NCBI GenBank assembly: GCA_018432315.1
Contig: JAHDLB010000025.1
Location: 62,001-126,000 of the forward strand
Direction: 5' to 3'
Length of the DNA stretch: 64,000 nucleotides
From: Anaerolineae bacterium
Lineage (GTDB): Bacteria; Chloroflexota; Anaerolineae; Aggregatilineales; Aggregatilineaceae
Shown piece after piece: positions 18,272 through 26,024 of this stretch; position 1 is the stretch's first letter, and every line of letters begins with the position of its first letter. The notes beneath the pieces were generated by a model. The model saw only the letters and a program-made list of their open reading frames with translations. It was not told the DNA's origin and did no database searches. The position numbers and the translations under genes were made by a program.

Positions 18272-19234
18272 GTGACAACCCGCCCGACTTACTGCCCCGC
18301 CTGTGGGGAGAGGCTCGTCCACCGCGAGGTTGGTGGACGAGCGCGTTTATCGTGCCCGGCGTGCGGCTACGTTCACTATCACAACCCCGTGCCCGGTGTC
18401 GGCGTGATCATCGAGATGGATGATGGCGTGGTGCTCGTCAAGCGCGGGGGGAAAGTCAAGCAGGGCCATTGGGCGCTGCCGTCCGGGTACATCGAGGCCG
18501 ACGAGAGCGTCGAAGAGGCGGCCATCCGCGAGAGCCGCGAGGAAACCGGCCTGGACGTCGAGCTGATCGACCTGCTGGGGATCTATTCCTTTCCCGAAGG
18601 GCCACCGTCGAGCGGCATCATCGTGTTCTACCGGGCGCGCCCGGTCGGCGGCGGGCTGCGCGCCGGGGACGACGCGCAGGAGGTGCGCGTTTTCCAGCCC
18701 GAAGACGCCCCGCCGATGCCCTTCCGCACCCACCGCGAAGCCTTCCAGCGCTGGCAGGCGCTGACCCGCTCCGCCGCGGCCACCCTGCCCCAGGAGCCAG
18801 GGTTCCACATCCGGCAGGCCGAGCTGTCCGACAGCCAGGCCGTGCTGGACCTGATGCGCCTGATCGACGCGAACCTCGCCCTCTCGCCGGGGGACTGGCA
18901 GGCGGTCGTACAGCGCTTCGCCGAGCGGCAGACGATCAGCGTCTACGTGGCCGAGACCAACGCCTCGCCCGCGCAGGTGATCGGCTTCGTGGCGATGTCG
19001 CTCGTCCAGGCGCTGACCGGCGGGCGCGGCTGGATCGAAGACATGGCCGTCGCCCTCGACTACCGGGGCGAAGGCGTGGGCGCGGCGCTGTTGGAGGAGG
19101 CGCTCCGCCACGCCAACCGGCTCAACCTGACGCACCTCTATGTGAACATCGAGCGAGGCAGCCCGGCAGCGCGCGCGTTCTACCAGGCGTCGGGTTTTCA
19201 GGAAAGCTCGATCTCGTATCTGCGCATTCGCTGA
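18272..19234 (+). CDS. Zinc-ribbon NUDIX hydrolase fused to a GNAT acetyltransferase
   Basis: A 320-residue fusion. Residues 8-33 hold two CPAC pairs forming a NudC-like zinc ribbon. Residues about 42-150 form a NUDIX domain with the full box GYIEADESVEEAA ... REETGLDVEL, which hydrolyses nucleoside-diphosphate-linked compounds. Residues about 170-320 form a GNAT acetyltransferase with VALDYRGEGVGAALLEEAL, the acetyl-CoA loop, and ARAFYQASGF. Start is GTG, with AAGGAT upstream. The two activities on one chain suggest a shared metabolite, but neither substrate is known. It follows rpoD with a 24-bp gap. Confidence 0.88.
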   Translation: MTTRPTYCPACGERLVHREVGGRARLSCPACGYVHYHNPVPGVGVIIEMDDGVVLVKRGGKVKQGHWALPSGYIEADESVEEAAIRESREETGLDVELIDLLGIYSFPEGPPSSGIIVFYRARPVGGGLRAGDDAQEVRVFQPEDAPPMPFRTHREAFQRWQALTRSAAATLPQEPGFHIRQAELSDSQAVLDLMRLIDANLALSPGDWQAVVQRFAERQTISVYVAETNASPAQVIGFVAMSLVQALTGGRGWIEDMAVALDYRGEGVGAALLEEALRHANRLNLTHLYVNIERGSPAARAFYQASGFQESSISYLRIR

Positions 19235-19296
19235 CCGGGCGGCACGTGTCGCGGCGTATAACCGGTAAACGGGCACGGGAATGGAGAGATAACGTG

Positions 19297-20541
19297 ATGC
19301 GCTTTCGACGTTCCTTTGCGCTGGTCCTCGCCGCGCTGGTGATCGCCCTCGCCGCCTGCCAGAAGGCCGAAGAGGCGCCGACTCCCACGCCGGACCAGGC
19401 CAGTTTCGAGGCCGCGAGCACGCTCTTCGCCCGCCCCCCGCGCGAGGTACCGCCCACACCGACCGTCACGCCCGTCAGCGCCGTCGAGCTGGAGCTCAAC
19501 CGGTCGATCGCGCGCATGGAGCAGGCCGTCCTGGCGCAGGACAAGGACGGATACATGGCCTACGTCTCGGAGCGCGATCCCCTGTTCTGGGCCGAGCATT
19601 CGCGCTGGGCGCAGGACTGGGTCGATTCGCCCCTCGAACGCTTCGACATCGAGCTGTACGGCATCCGGTCCGATACGCCGGATACGGCCACGGCGCGCAT
19701 GACGATCCTCTGGACGCAGCAGGGCCGCGTGTATGCCGGGTCGGCGGGCGGCGCGACGATCTCGGCCATTTTCTACTTCGAGGACGACCGCTGGCGGTTT
19801 GGCGGCGAGGACTGGCGCACGCTCGAAACGGACGGCATCCGGCTGACCTATTTCTCCGATCCCATCGTCGATCACAGCGAGCAGGCCAACGCCGTGGCCG
19901 AGTTCCTGCCTGGCATCTACCGGACGATCACCGGCGCGCTCGATTTCACGCCGGACGCCGTCGCGCCGATCCGGATCTACGACAACACCGCCACGATCCA
20001 GACGATGACCCGCCTCTCGATGCCGCGCATCACGACCTGGAACGAGCCGGGCGAGGGCATCAAGATCGCGCTCGGCCCCAACGAGCTGCCCCCCACCGAG
20101 CCGCAGATCAGCCGCGCGTTCACGCGCTTCGTCCTGTACGAGATGGCCGGCGGGACGCATGGCGGCTTCCCATGGTGGCTGGAGGAGGGGATCGCCGAGT
20201 TCGGCGGCAACCTGCTGAACACGCTCAGCCACCGCAACCGGGTCGTGCAGCGGGTCGCGGCGCGGTCCCTGGCCCCGGAGGGCGCCGACGAGCGCCTGAT
20301 CGCCTGGGACAGCATCGAAACCCGGCCCGACTGGCCGCCCGACGAGCTGCAGGTGGCCGCCGACCAGGGCTTCTCGTTCGTGCAGTTCGTGACGGAGACG
20401 TTCGGCGAGGAAGCGCGCAACGCGTGGATCGGCGCGATCGCGGCTGACGATCCGCTCGACGACGCGTGCACGGCGCACCTGGGCGCCGGCTTCGCCGAGT
20501 TGGACGAGCAGTGGCGCGCGTGGCTGGCCGAACAGCTATGA
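19297..20541 (+). CDS. Lipoprotein with a degenerate MA-type (gluzincin) peptidase fold
   Basis: A 414-residue lipoprotein with lipobox LAAC in the first 25 residues and a short Pro/Thr-rich linker. Residues about 65-190 form an NTF2-like region (AVLAQDKDGYMAYVSERDP). A C-terminal peptidase-MA-like part follows, with WWLEEGIAEFGG and the usual late QGFSFVQFVTETFG and LDEQWRAWL. The zinc-binding HExxH should stand in FVLYEMAGGTHGG, but both His are replaced (Tyr and Gly), so catalysis is unlikely. Start at 19297 (or GTG 19294) has GGAGAG upstream. It ends 37 bp before the leader promoter of the ABC exporter. Confidence 0.7.
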   Translation: MRFRRSFALVLAALVIALAACQKAEEAPTPTPDQASFEAASTLFARPPREVPPTPTVTPVSAVELELNRSIARMEQAVLAQDKDGYMAYVSERDPLFWAEHSRWAQDWVDSPLERFDIELYGIRSDTPDTATARMTILWTQQGRVYAGSAGGATISAIFYFEDDRWRFGGEDWRTLETDGIRLTYFSDPIVDHSEQANAVAEFLPGIYRTITGALDFTPDAVAPIRIYDNTATIQTMTRLSMPRITTWNEPGEGIKIALGPNELPPTEPQISRAFTRFVLYEMAGGTHGGFPWWLEEGIAEFGGNLLNTLSHRNRVVQRVAARSLAPEGADERLIAWDSIETRPDWPPDELQVAADQGFSFVQFVTETFGEEARNAWIGAIAADDPLDDACTAHLGAGFAELDEQWRAWLAEQL

Positions 20542-20578
20542 GGCAGCATCGCATCTTAACGTTTGTGGCAAGAAGTGC

Positions 20579-20607
20579 TTGACTCCGCTTTGATGCCATG
20601 CTATACT
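20579..20607 (+). promoter_or_regulatory. Strong promoter of the ABC-exporter leader
   Basis: TTGACT (20579-20584) and TATACT (20602-20607) with an exact 17-base spacer; predicted start near 20614, giving a leader of about 318 nt before the exporter ATG. Confidence 0.8.
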
Positions 20608-20640
20608 GCCGTCATCTTAAGAAAGGAGTAGGGCGCAAGA

Positions 20641-20733
20641 ATGGTCAATAACCTGTTTTTCACCCGTATGCGTGGGCAAGCCGTCAATGCGTTTGGCATT
20701 GATCCTTGCCGTATTGCGCCTGCTCGCCATTAG
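20641..20733 (+). CDS. 30-codon leader peptide of the ABC exporter
   Basis: A short frame encoding MVNNLFFTRMRGQ ... CRIAPARH, with AAAGGAG upstream and a strong promoter before it. There is no run of one amino acid, so general ribosome stalling (for example by an antibiotic) is a likelier signal than a single amino acid. Within the coding region lies a hairpin (GGCAAG 20675-20680 with CTTGCC 20705-20710, and TCAATGC 20684-20690 with GCATTGA 20696-20702), comparable to a pause hairpin. The stop is 25 bases before terminator 1. Existence of the peptide is inferred from context. Confidence 0.65.
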   Translation: MVNNLFFTRMRGQAVNAFGIDPCRIAPARH

Positions 20734-20836
20734 ACAGCTTCCTGTGTAGAACAATGGCCGCGGGCGCGATGCCCGCGGTTTTATTTTGCAGCGGTTCTCC
20801 GTACCCGGAGTCCGCCGACCAGCAAAAGCCGTGGGC
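20711..20836 (+). promoter_or_regulatory. Antiterminator relay in the ABC-exporter leader
   Basis: Bases 20711-20723, inside the end of the leader ORF, can pair with 20760-20772 over 13 consecutive positions (10 Watson-Crick, 3 G-U), consuming the 5' arm of terminator 1. The freed 3' arm of terminator 1 plus its T-run (20771-20782) can pair with 20825-20836 over 12 positions (10 Watson-Crick, 2 G-U), consuming the 5' arm of terminator 2. Competing with both, GGCGCAA (20632-20638), just before the leader ATG, pairs perfectly with TTGCGCC (20714-20720), so an untranslated leader would favour termination. Confidence 0.65.
20758..20787 (+). terminator. Leader terminator 1
   Basis: A perfect 8-bp GC stem (CCGCGGGC 20758-20765, GCCCGCGG 20771-20778) with a five-base loop, followed by TTTTATTTT. 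Confidence 0.88.
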
Positions 20837-20858
20837 CACCGACCCGCGGCTTTTTTTT
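20824..20858 (+). terminator. Leader terminator 2
   Basis: A 12-bp stem with one G-U (AAAAGCCGTGGG 20824-20835 with CCCGCGGCTTTT 20843-20854), a seven-base loop and a run of eight T. It stands 73 bases before the exporter ATG, so transcription must pass two terminators. Confidence 0.88.
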
Positions 20859-20931
20859 GTCGCGGCGAACAGGCACCAACCGGGTAACACGACGTTTCAG
20901 GCAGGCAGCACAACCAAGGAGTTCACAACCC

Positions 20932-21855
20932 ATGAACACACCACGCTTTGCAGACCAGGACGCGCTCGTCGTCCAGGACGTCGTCAAGCGTTTCAACGTG
21001 GCTTCACAACCCTGGTGGCGGCAGTGGTTCGGCCATACCACCAACGGCCAGGAGCCTGCCAACGGAGAGCCGAAACCGCTCAAGGCGCGCCGAGGCAAAG
21101 AATTGATCACCGCGGTGGACCACGTCTCGTTCACCGTCCGGCGCCGCGAGATCTTCGGCGTCCTCGGGCCGAATGGCTCGGGCAAATCCACCCTGATCCG
21201 GCTGCTGTCGACGCTGCTGCTGCCGGATGAAGGCACGGTACACGTCTTTGGCCTGGACGTGGCAAAACACGAGATGCAGGTCAAGCGGCTGATCAACCGC
21301 GTATCAGTCGAGGCGGCCTTCTTCAAGAAGCTGAGCCCGAAGGAGAACCTGCTCTATGGGGCGCGGCTGTACGGCGTCTCCGGGGCGGAAGCCGACCGCA
21401 AGGCGCGCGAGATTCTCAAGCGGCTGGGGCTGCGCGAGAGCAGCTACACCAGCCCGATGGAAGACATGAGCCGCGGCATGCAGCAGAAGGTCGCCATCGC
21501 GCGCGCGTTTCTCACCCAGCCGATCCTACTGCTGCTGGACGAGCCGACGACCGGCCTCGACCCGCGCTCGAAGCTCGAAGTGCAGTCGTTCGTCAACGAG
21601 CTGCGTGACGTCCACGACGCCACCATCCTGATCACGACGCACGACATGAACGAAGCCGACGCCTTGTGCGACCGCATCGCCATCCTCGACGATGGCAAGA
21701 TCGTGGCGATGGACACGCCCGAGGGGCTCAAGCAGTTGATCAACCGGAACGGGCACGCGCCCACGCTCGAGGACGTTTTCATGGAGCTGACCGGCAAGGA
21801 ACTGATCGAGAAAGACGACCTGGAAGACTTCGAGCCGGAAAAGGTCCTCACCTAA
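20932..21855 (+). CDS. ABC-2 type exporter ATP-binding protein (DrrA/NatA-like)
   Basis: A 307-residue cytoplasmic ATPase. Walker A is GPNGSGKST near residue 80. The signature motif is the variant MSRGMQQKVAIARA in place of LSGGQ. Walker B is LLLLDEPTTGLDP, and a switch His is present (ITTHDMNEADALCD). A C-terminal regulatory tail extends past residue 270, and an insertion of about 40 residues precedes the Walker A strand. Such proteins pair with an ABC-2 permease to export drugs, lipids or glycans. The partner permease starts 15 bp downstream. Expression is likely controlled by the two-terminator leader upstream. Confidence 0.9.
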   Translation: MNTPRFADQDALVVQDVVKRFNVASQPWWRQWFGHTTNGQEPANGEPKPLKARRGKELITAVDHVSFTVRRREIFGVLGPNGSGKSTLIRLLSTLLLPDEGTVHVFGLDVAKHEMQVKRLINRVSVEAAFFKKLSPKENLLYGARLYGVSGAEADRKAREILKRLGLRESSYTSPMEDMSRGMQQKVAIARAFLTQPILLLLDEPTTGLDPRSKLEVQSFVNELRDVHDATILITTHDMNEADALCDRIAILDDGKIVAMDTPEGLKQLINRNGHAPTLEDVFMELTGKELIEKDDLEDFEPEKVLT

Positions 21856-21870
21856 AGGAGACACACAGCG

Positions 21871-22701
21871 ATGATCCAGGGACTACGCTTGGAGATGCGC
21901 CAGTCGTACGCCTTCGTAGCGCGAAACTTCAATCTCGTGAAACGCTACTGGGGCTGGGAAGTTGTCTGGCTGGCCTACTCGATTGCCAACTCGCTATCCG
22001 TGACGTTCATCGGGGCCGGTGCGGGCGAGATCACCGGCGAAACCCAGATCAACACCAACTTCCTGATCACCTACCTGCTGATAGGGACCCTGGTGTGGCG
22101 GTTCCTCGCCAGCATCTTCAACAACATCAGCGAGATGATCGCCTGGGAACGGTGGGAAGGCACCATCGAATACACCTTCATGGCGCCGGTGCACCGCTTC
22201 AACCAGATGATCGGACAGACGATCTTCGCCATCCTCTACAGCCTGATCTTCACCGTGATCATCGGCGTAGTCGTGGCGGCGTTCTTCGATCTCGACTTCG
22301 GCAACGCGGACTTCACCAGCGCGACGATCATCCTGCTGGTGGGCAGCCTGTCGTTCGTGGGCATCGGCGTGGTGGCTTCCATCCTGCCCCTGCTCTACCC
22401 CGAGCGCGGCGCGCAGATGACCAACATCGTGCAGGCGTTCTTCCTGCTGGTGTCCGGCATCTACTACCCGATCAGCGTGCTGCCCGAATGGCTGCAAGTG
22501 CTGGCGCGCATCTCCCCGGCCACCTACGTGCTCGAAGGGATGCGGTCGGCGCTGCTGCCGGGCACTGTCGAGGCGAGTCCGATGAGTTTCGTCCCGCCCC
22601 TCCTGTTGATGGGCGTCGTCATGCTCCCGCTGGGCATCTACCTGTTCCAGCGCGCGGAGCGGTATACCAAACGCACGGGCAAGCTCAAGCGCAACGGATA
22701 A
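21871..22701 (+). CDS. ABC-2 type exporter permease
   Basis: A 276-residue membrane protein with six hydrophobic segments. Seen: an N-terminal cytoplasmic part, MAPVHRFNQMIGQTIF between segments 2 and 3, the typical ABC-2 segment SGIYYPISVLPEWLQVLARISPATY before the last helix, and a basic tail. It forms the channel for the ATPase encoded just upstream; AAAGGAG precedes the start. The substrate is unknown. Similar gene pairs confer drug resistance or export surface polymers. Confidence 0.9.
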   Translation: MIQGLRLEMRQSYAFVARNFNLVKRYWGWEVVWLAYSIANSLSVTFIGAGAGEITGETQINTNFLITYLLIGTLVWRFLASIFNNISEMIAWERWEGTIEYTFMAPVHRFNQMIGQTIFAILYSLIFTVIIGVVVAAFFDLDFGNADFTSATIILLVGSLSFVGIGVVASILPLLYPERGAQMTNIVQAFFLLVSGIYYPISVLPEWLQVLARISPATYVLEGMRSALLPGTVEASPMSFVPPLLLMGVVMLPLGIYLFQRAERYTKRTGKLKRNG

Positions 22702-22738
22702 AGCCGCGCGCCTGCCCGTGTAGAAAGGACGTCTAACC

Positions 22739-23518
22739 GTGCGCTCTCACACGATAGACAACAACGCCTGGTATCGCCAGATCGCGGCGGGATGGGCTCG
22801 CCGCATGATCACCGGAGACTCGCCGGGCGCATGGGCACACAATACCGAAACTGACGTGCTGTTCGCCATCACGCAGCTCGACCTCCGCCCCGGCGACCGG
22901 GTGCTGGACCTGGGATGCGGTTGGGGCCGCCACAGCCTGGCCCTGGCCGGCTATGGCCTGAACGTGACCGGGCTGGACCTCTCGCGCGACCTGCTGACGC
23001 TGGCGACCTACAACGCCCGGCGGCACGGCGCCGCGATCGACTGGGTGGAAGCCGACGTCGCGCGCATGCCGCTCAAAGGCACCTTCGACGCCATCGCGCA
23101 GTTCCACGGCAACTTCCTGACGTGGTTCACCACGCCGCAGCAGGCGCTCGAAGCCCTGTGGAACGTGGCGAATCTGCTCCGGCCCGGTGGCCGCCTGTTG
23201 TTCGGCGCGGACGACTGGCAGCCCGATCTGCCGTTCCGCGCGCAGGACTGGGACGAGTGGCGCGGCGGCGCGGCCATCTACCGGCACACGTATGACGGCG
23301 ACCGCCGCATCGCCGAAAACCAGGCCGTGATCTTCGGGCCGGGCCACGAGCGCCAGGAATACTACCGCCGAACGTGGTGGCCCGCGCCGTCGGAGATGGA
23401 GATGCTGTGCGCCCAGGTCGGGCTGGCCGTGCGCGAGCAGTTCAACGCCTTCGCCCACACGCCGTATACCCCGGACCAGCCGGGCCTGGTGTACGTCTGC
23501 GAACGCGAGGGGGATTGA
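22739..23518 (+). CDS. Class I SAM-dependent methyltransferase
   Basis: A 259-residue Rossmann-fold methyltransferase. Motif I is VLDLGCGWGRHSLALA near residue 57, with the acidic residue at the end of strand 2 in VTGLDLSRDLL. WVEADVARMP and LRPGGRLLFGADD are motifs II-III. It transfers a methyl group from S-adenosylmethionine; the acceptor is not evident. Start is GTG, with AAAGGA upstream. It follows the exporter permease by 37 bp and may be co-transcribed, which would fit self-resistance or envelope modification, but this is speculation. Confidence 0.85.
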   Translation: MRSHTIDNNAWYRQIAAGWARRMITGDSPGAWAHNTETDVLFAITQLDLRPGDRVLDLGCGWGRHSLALAGYGLNVTGLDLSRDLLTLATYNARRHGAAIDWVEADVARMPLKGTFDAIAQFHGNFLTWFTTPQQALEALWNVANLLRPGGRLLFGADDWQPDLPFRAQDWDEWRGGAAIYRHTYDGDRRIAENQAVIFGPGHERQEYYRRTWWPAPSEMEMLCAQVGLAVREQFNAFAHTPYTPDQPGLVYVCEREGD

Positions 23519-23546
23519 TGATGGGGTGACGATCGGAACGGGGACG

Positions 23547-24494
23547 CTAACCCGCTTCGTCCAGGGAGTCGGTGTAGGGAACGGTCAGATCCTGCACCGA
23601 CTTCCGTCCCATCCAGTCGTCGATGGAGACGCAGATTTCGCCCGCCAGCAGGATGATGATCGCGGTCAGGTAGGCCCACAGCATGAGCACGATCATCGTC
23701 GCGACCGAGCCGTAGACCAGGCTGTACGAGGCCAGGTTATCGAGATACCACGCAAACAGCCGCTTGGCGAGCTCCCACAGGGCGCCGCCGAAGAACGCCG
23801 CCACCCAGATGGCATCCCACCGCACCCGCCGGCGCGGGATGAAACGGTACAGGAACGCGAAGATCGCCACGCTGAGGCTCAGCGGCACGATCAGCGCTCC
23901 CATCTGGAACCACGACGTTGATTCGTAGAACACGAACAGGTCGATCAGGCTGAAGACGACCGACGTCGCCAGCGACGCGGTGAGCAGCACGGCCAGCGCG
24001 ACCATGATCCCCAGGCCGACCAGCCGCTTGTGCCACGTGTTGCGATCCTTCTCGTCGCGGAAGGTGCGGCTGAGCGCCGACGACAGATTCGAGAACAGCC
24101 CCAACGACGACCACAACAGCGTGATGCCCGCCACCGTCCCGAACGATCCGCGCTGCTTGAGCGCCTGCTCGATGTTGTCCTGCAGAAAGCCCGACGTTGA
24201 TTCGGGCAGGAACAGGCGCAGCACCCCGTCGATCTGGTCTTTGGCGGCTGCCGGCCCCAGGATGGTGCCGATAACGACGATCAACAGCAGGAGCAGCGGG
24301 AACAGCGAAAAAATGGCGTAGTACGACAGGGCCGCTGCTTCGCGCATCCCGTGCTTCGAGAATCGGTCGATGGCCTTCACCAGGTGGTACAATAAGCCAT
24401 CGGTCATGGCGTTGCCCAGAATCCACCACCGCTCGTAAAAGCGCAGCGTGTGACGGTCCTGGTGACGTTCCTGCGGCTGTTCGACAGTTGTCAC
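23547..24494 (-). CDS. YihY/virulence factor BrkB family membrane protein
   Basis: About 315 residues with six transmembrane segments. The family signature is visible in AAALSYYAIFSLFPLLLLLI near the first membrane helix, SLGLFSNLSSALSRTF, and the late LYRFIPRRRVRWDAIWVAAFFGG. The function of the family is uncertain; it was once proposed to be RNase BN, which is no longer accepted. The start is uncertain: GTG 24494 (VTTVEQPQ) is taken here, while ATG 24407 (MTDGLLY) would still retain the conserved core. It diverges from the HAD gene over an 81-bp gap. Confidence 0.85.
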   Translation of the reverse strand: MTTVEQPQERHQDRHTLRFYERWWILGNAMTDGLLYHLVKAIDRFSKHGMREAAALSYYAIFSLFPLLLLLIVVIGTILGPAAAKDQIDGVLRLFLPESTSGFLQDNIEQALKQRGSFGTVAGITLLWSSLGLFSNLSSALSRTFRDEKDRNTWHKRLVGLGIMVALAVLLTASLATSVVFSLIDLFVFYESTSWFQMGALIVPLSLSVAIFAFLYRFIPRRRVRWDAIWVAAFFGGALWELAKRLFAWYLDNLASYSLVYGSVATMIVLMLWAYLTAIIILLAGEICVSIDDWMGRKSVQDLTVPYTDSLDEAG

Positions 24495-24575
24495 GTCAAA
24501 ATGCGTCCACTTCTCCAGCGTTGTGGTATGATTGTGTGCCAATCGATACACTGAGAATTTAACACAAAACCCCAA

Positions 24576-25187
24576 ATGATTAAAGCGTTCATCTTCGACT
24601 TCGATGAGGTGCTGGTCCGCACGGAAGACGCCAGCCCGCACCACGCATGGGACCAACGGCTGGGGCTGGCCCCCGGCAGCGTCGAGCGCGCGATCCGTCA
24701 CAGCGACCTGTGGATTCAGGCCCAGCTCGGGCGCGTCACGCCCAAGGCGTTTTGGACCGGCGTGGCCGAAATGCTGTACATGCGGCGCGAAGATGTCGCC
24801 GAGCTGCGTCGTGATTTCTACGGCGGCGACCGGCTCAACTACCGGCTGGTCGAGCTGCTGCGCGACCTGCGCGAGCGCGGCTGCACGCTGGCCCTGCTCG
24901 CCAACGACTCGATCGAGCTGGAAACCCGGCTGGCCGAGTTGGGACTCGACGCGCTGTTCGACCACGTCCTGATCTCGGCTCAGATCGGCGTGATGAAGCC
25001 GGACGTCACGGCTTTTCGCGTCGCCCTGCAAACCGTCGGGGCGGCGCCCTGCGAAGCCCTGCTGATCGACGACTCGCTGACCCACGTGCGCGCGGCCCAA
25101 TCCCTGGGCATGCCTACCATCCTGGTCCGGCACGGCACGGACGTGCGCGCCGAGCTTCAGCCCTACCTCGACAATCCCGCCCCCTAG
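24576..25187 (+). CDS. HAD-superfamily hydrolase, subfamily IA
   Basis: A 203-residue protein with the four HAD motifs: FDFDEVLV (nucleophile Asp and general acid), LLANDSIE (motif II position), KPDVTAFRVAL (Lys of motif III), and LLIDDSLTHVRAA (acidic pair of motif IV). The cap is the helical C1 type, between residues 15 and 90. These enzymes are mostly phosphatases or phosphoglucomutases; the substrate is unknown. Confidence 0.85.
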   Translation: MIKAFIFDFDEVLVRTEDASPHHAWDQRLGLAPGSVERAIRHSDLWIQAQLGRVTPKAFWTGVAEMLYMRREDVAELRRDFYGGDRLNYRLVELLRDLRERGCTLALLANDSIELETRLAELGLDALFDHVLISAQIGVMKPDVTAFRVALQTVGAAPCEALLIDDSLTHVRAAQSLGMPTILVRHGTDVRAELQPYLDNPAP

Positions 25188-25258
25188 CCGGGCGCAGATT
25201 TGCACAGACCGGCCCCGACCGGCATACTCTCCGGGCGCGGACCGGTCAGGAGGTTGGT

Positions 25259-26005
25259 ATGCCGCAGCTTGAGGTAAACGGCGCGACGATCGATTACGGC
25301 GACACGGGCGGCGACGACAGGCCCGTGATCGTCCTGATTCACGGCTGGCTGGGGACCGGGGACCACGAATTCGGCCCGGAGATCGCGTGGCTGCGCCCGC
25401 ATTTCCGCGTGCTGGCGCCCACCCGGCGCGGGTATGGCCGGTCCGGCCCCAAGCCGCGCACGTACCCCCGCGATTTCTACCGGCGCGACGCGGAAGACAT
25501 CGCCGCGTGGCTCGACGCGCTGGGCGTGCAGCGGGCGCACATCGCCGGGTACAGCGACGGCGGCGAGGTCGCCGTCCTGCTGCCGATCATCCGCCCGGAC
25601 CTGATCGCGTCGGTGGCGGCGTGGGGCGCGGTGGGCTTCTTCCCCCCGGAACTGCGCCCGCGCGTCATGCGCAACTACCCCCCAACCTGGGTCGATGACG
25701 CGACGCGCACCCTGCACGGCGCGGAACACATCGACGGCATAGTGCTCGGCTGGGTCAACGCCATGAAGCAGATCATCGACAGCGGCGGGGACGTCAGCCT
25801 CGCCGAAGCGCACCGGATCGCGTGCCCGTTCCTGCTGATGCTGGGCCGCGAGGACGAGCTCAACCCGGAATACCTGGGGCGCAGGCTGGTCGAGCGTGTG
25901 CCCGGCGGGCGGCTGGTGATGTTCGACGGCGGGCATCCCGTCCACCGCGTGCAAACCGACGCCTTCCGCCGCGCCCTGTGGGATCACCTCCAGGCCGCGC
26001 TGTGA
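25259..26005 (+). CDS. Alpha/beta hydrolase
   Basis: A 248-residue protein with the alpha/beta-hydrolase fold. LIHGWLGTGDHEF carries the oxyanion-hole HG. AGYSDGGEVAVLL is the nucleophile elbow with Ser. GREDELNPEYLG holds the acidic residue, and DGGHPVHRVQ the catalytic His. It is an esterase or lyase-type hydrolase of unknown substrate. A GGAGG site stands upstream of the ATG. It ends 19 bp before the next gene, probably in one transcript. Confidence 0.85.
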   Translation: MPQLEVNGATIDYGDTGGDDRPVIVLIHGWLGTGDHEFGPEIAWLRPHFRVLAPTRRGYGRSGPKPRTYPRDFYRRDAEDIAAWLDALGVQRAHIAGYSDGGEVAVLLPIIRPDLIASVAAWGAVGFFPPELRPRVMRNYPPTWVDDATRTLHGAEHIDGIVLGWVNAMKQIIDSGGDVSLAEAHRIACPFLLMLGREDELNPEYLGRRLVERVPGGRLVMFDGGHPVHRVQTDAFRRALWDHLQAAL

Positions 26006-26024
26006 GCGCGCCCGGCGGTTTGCG

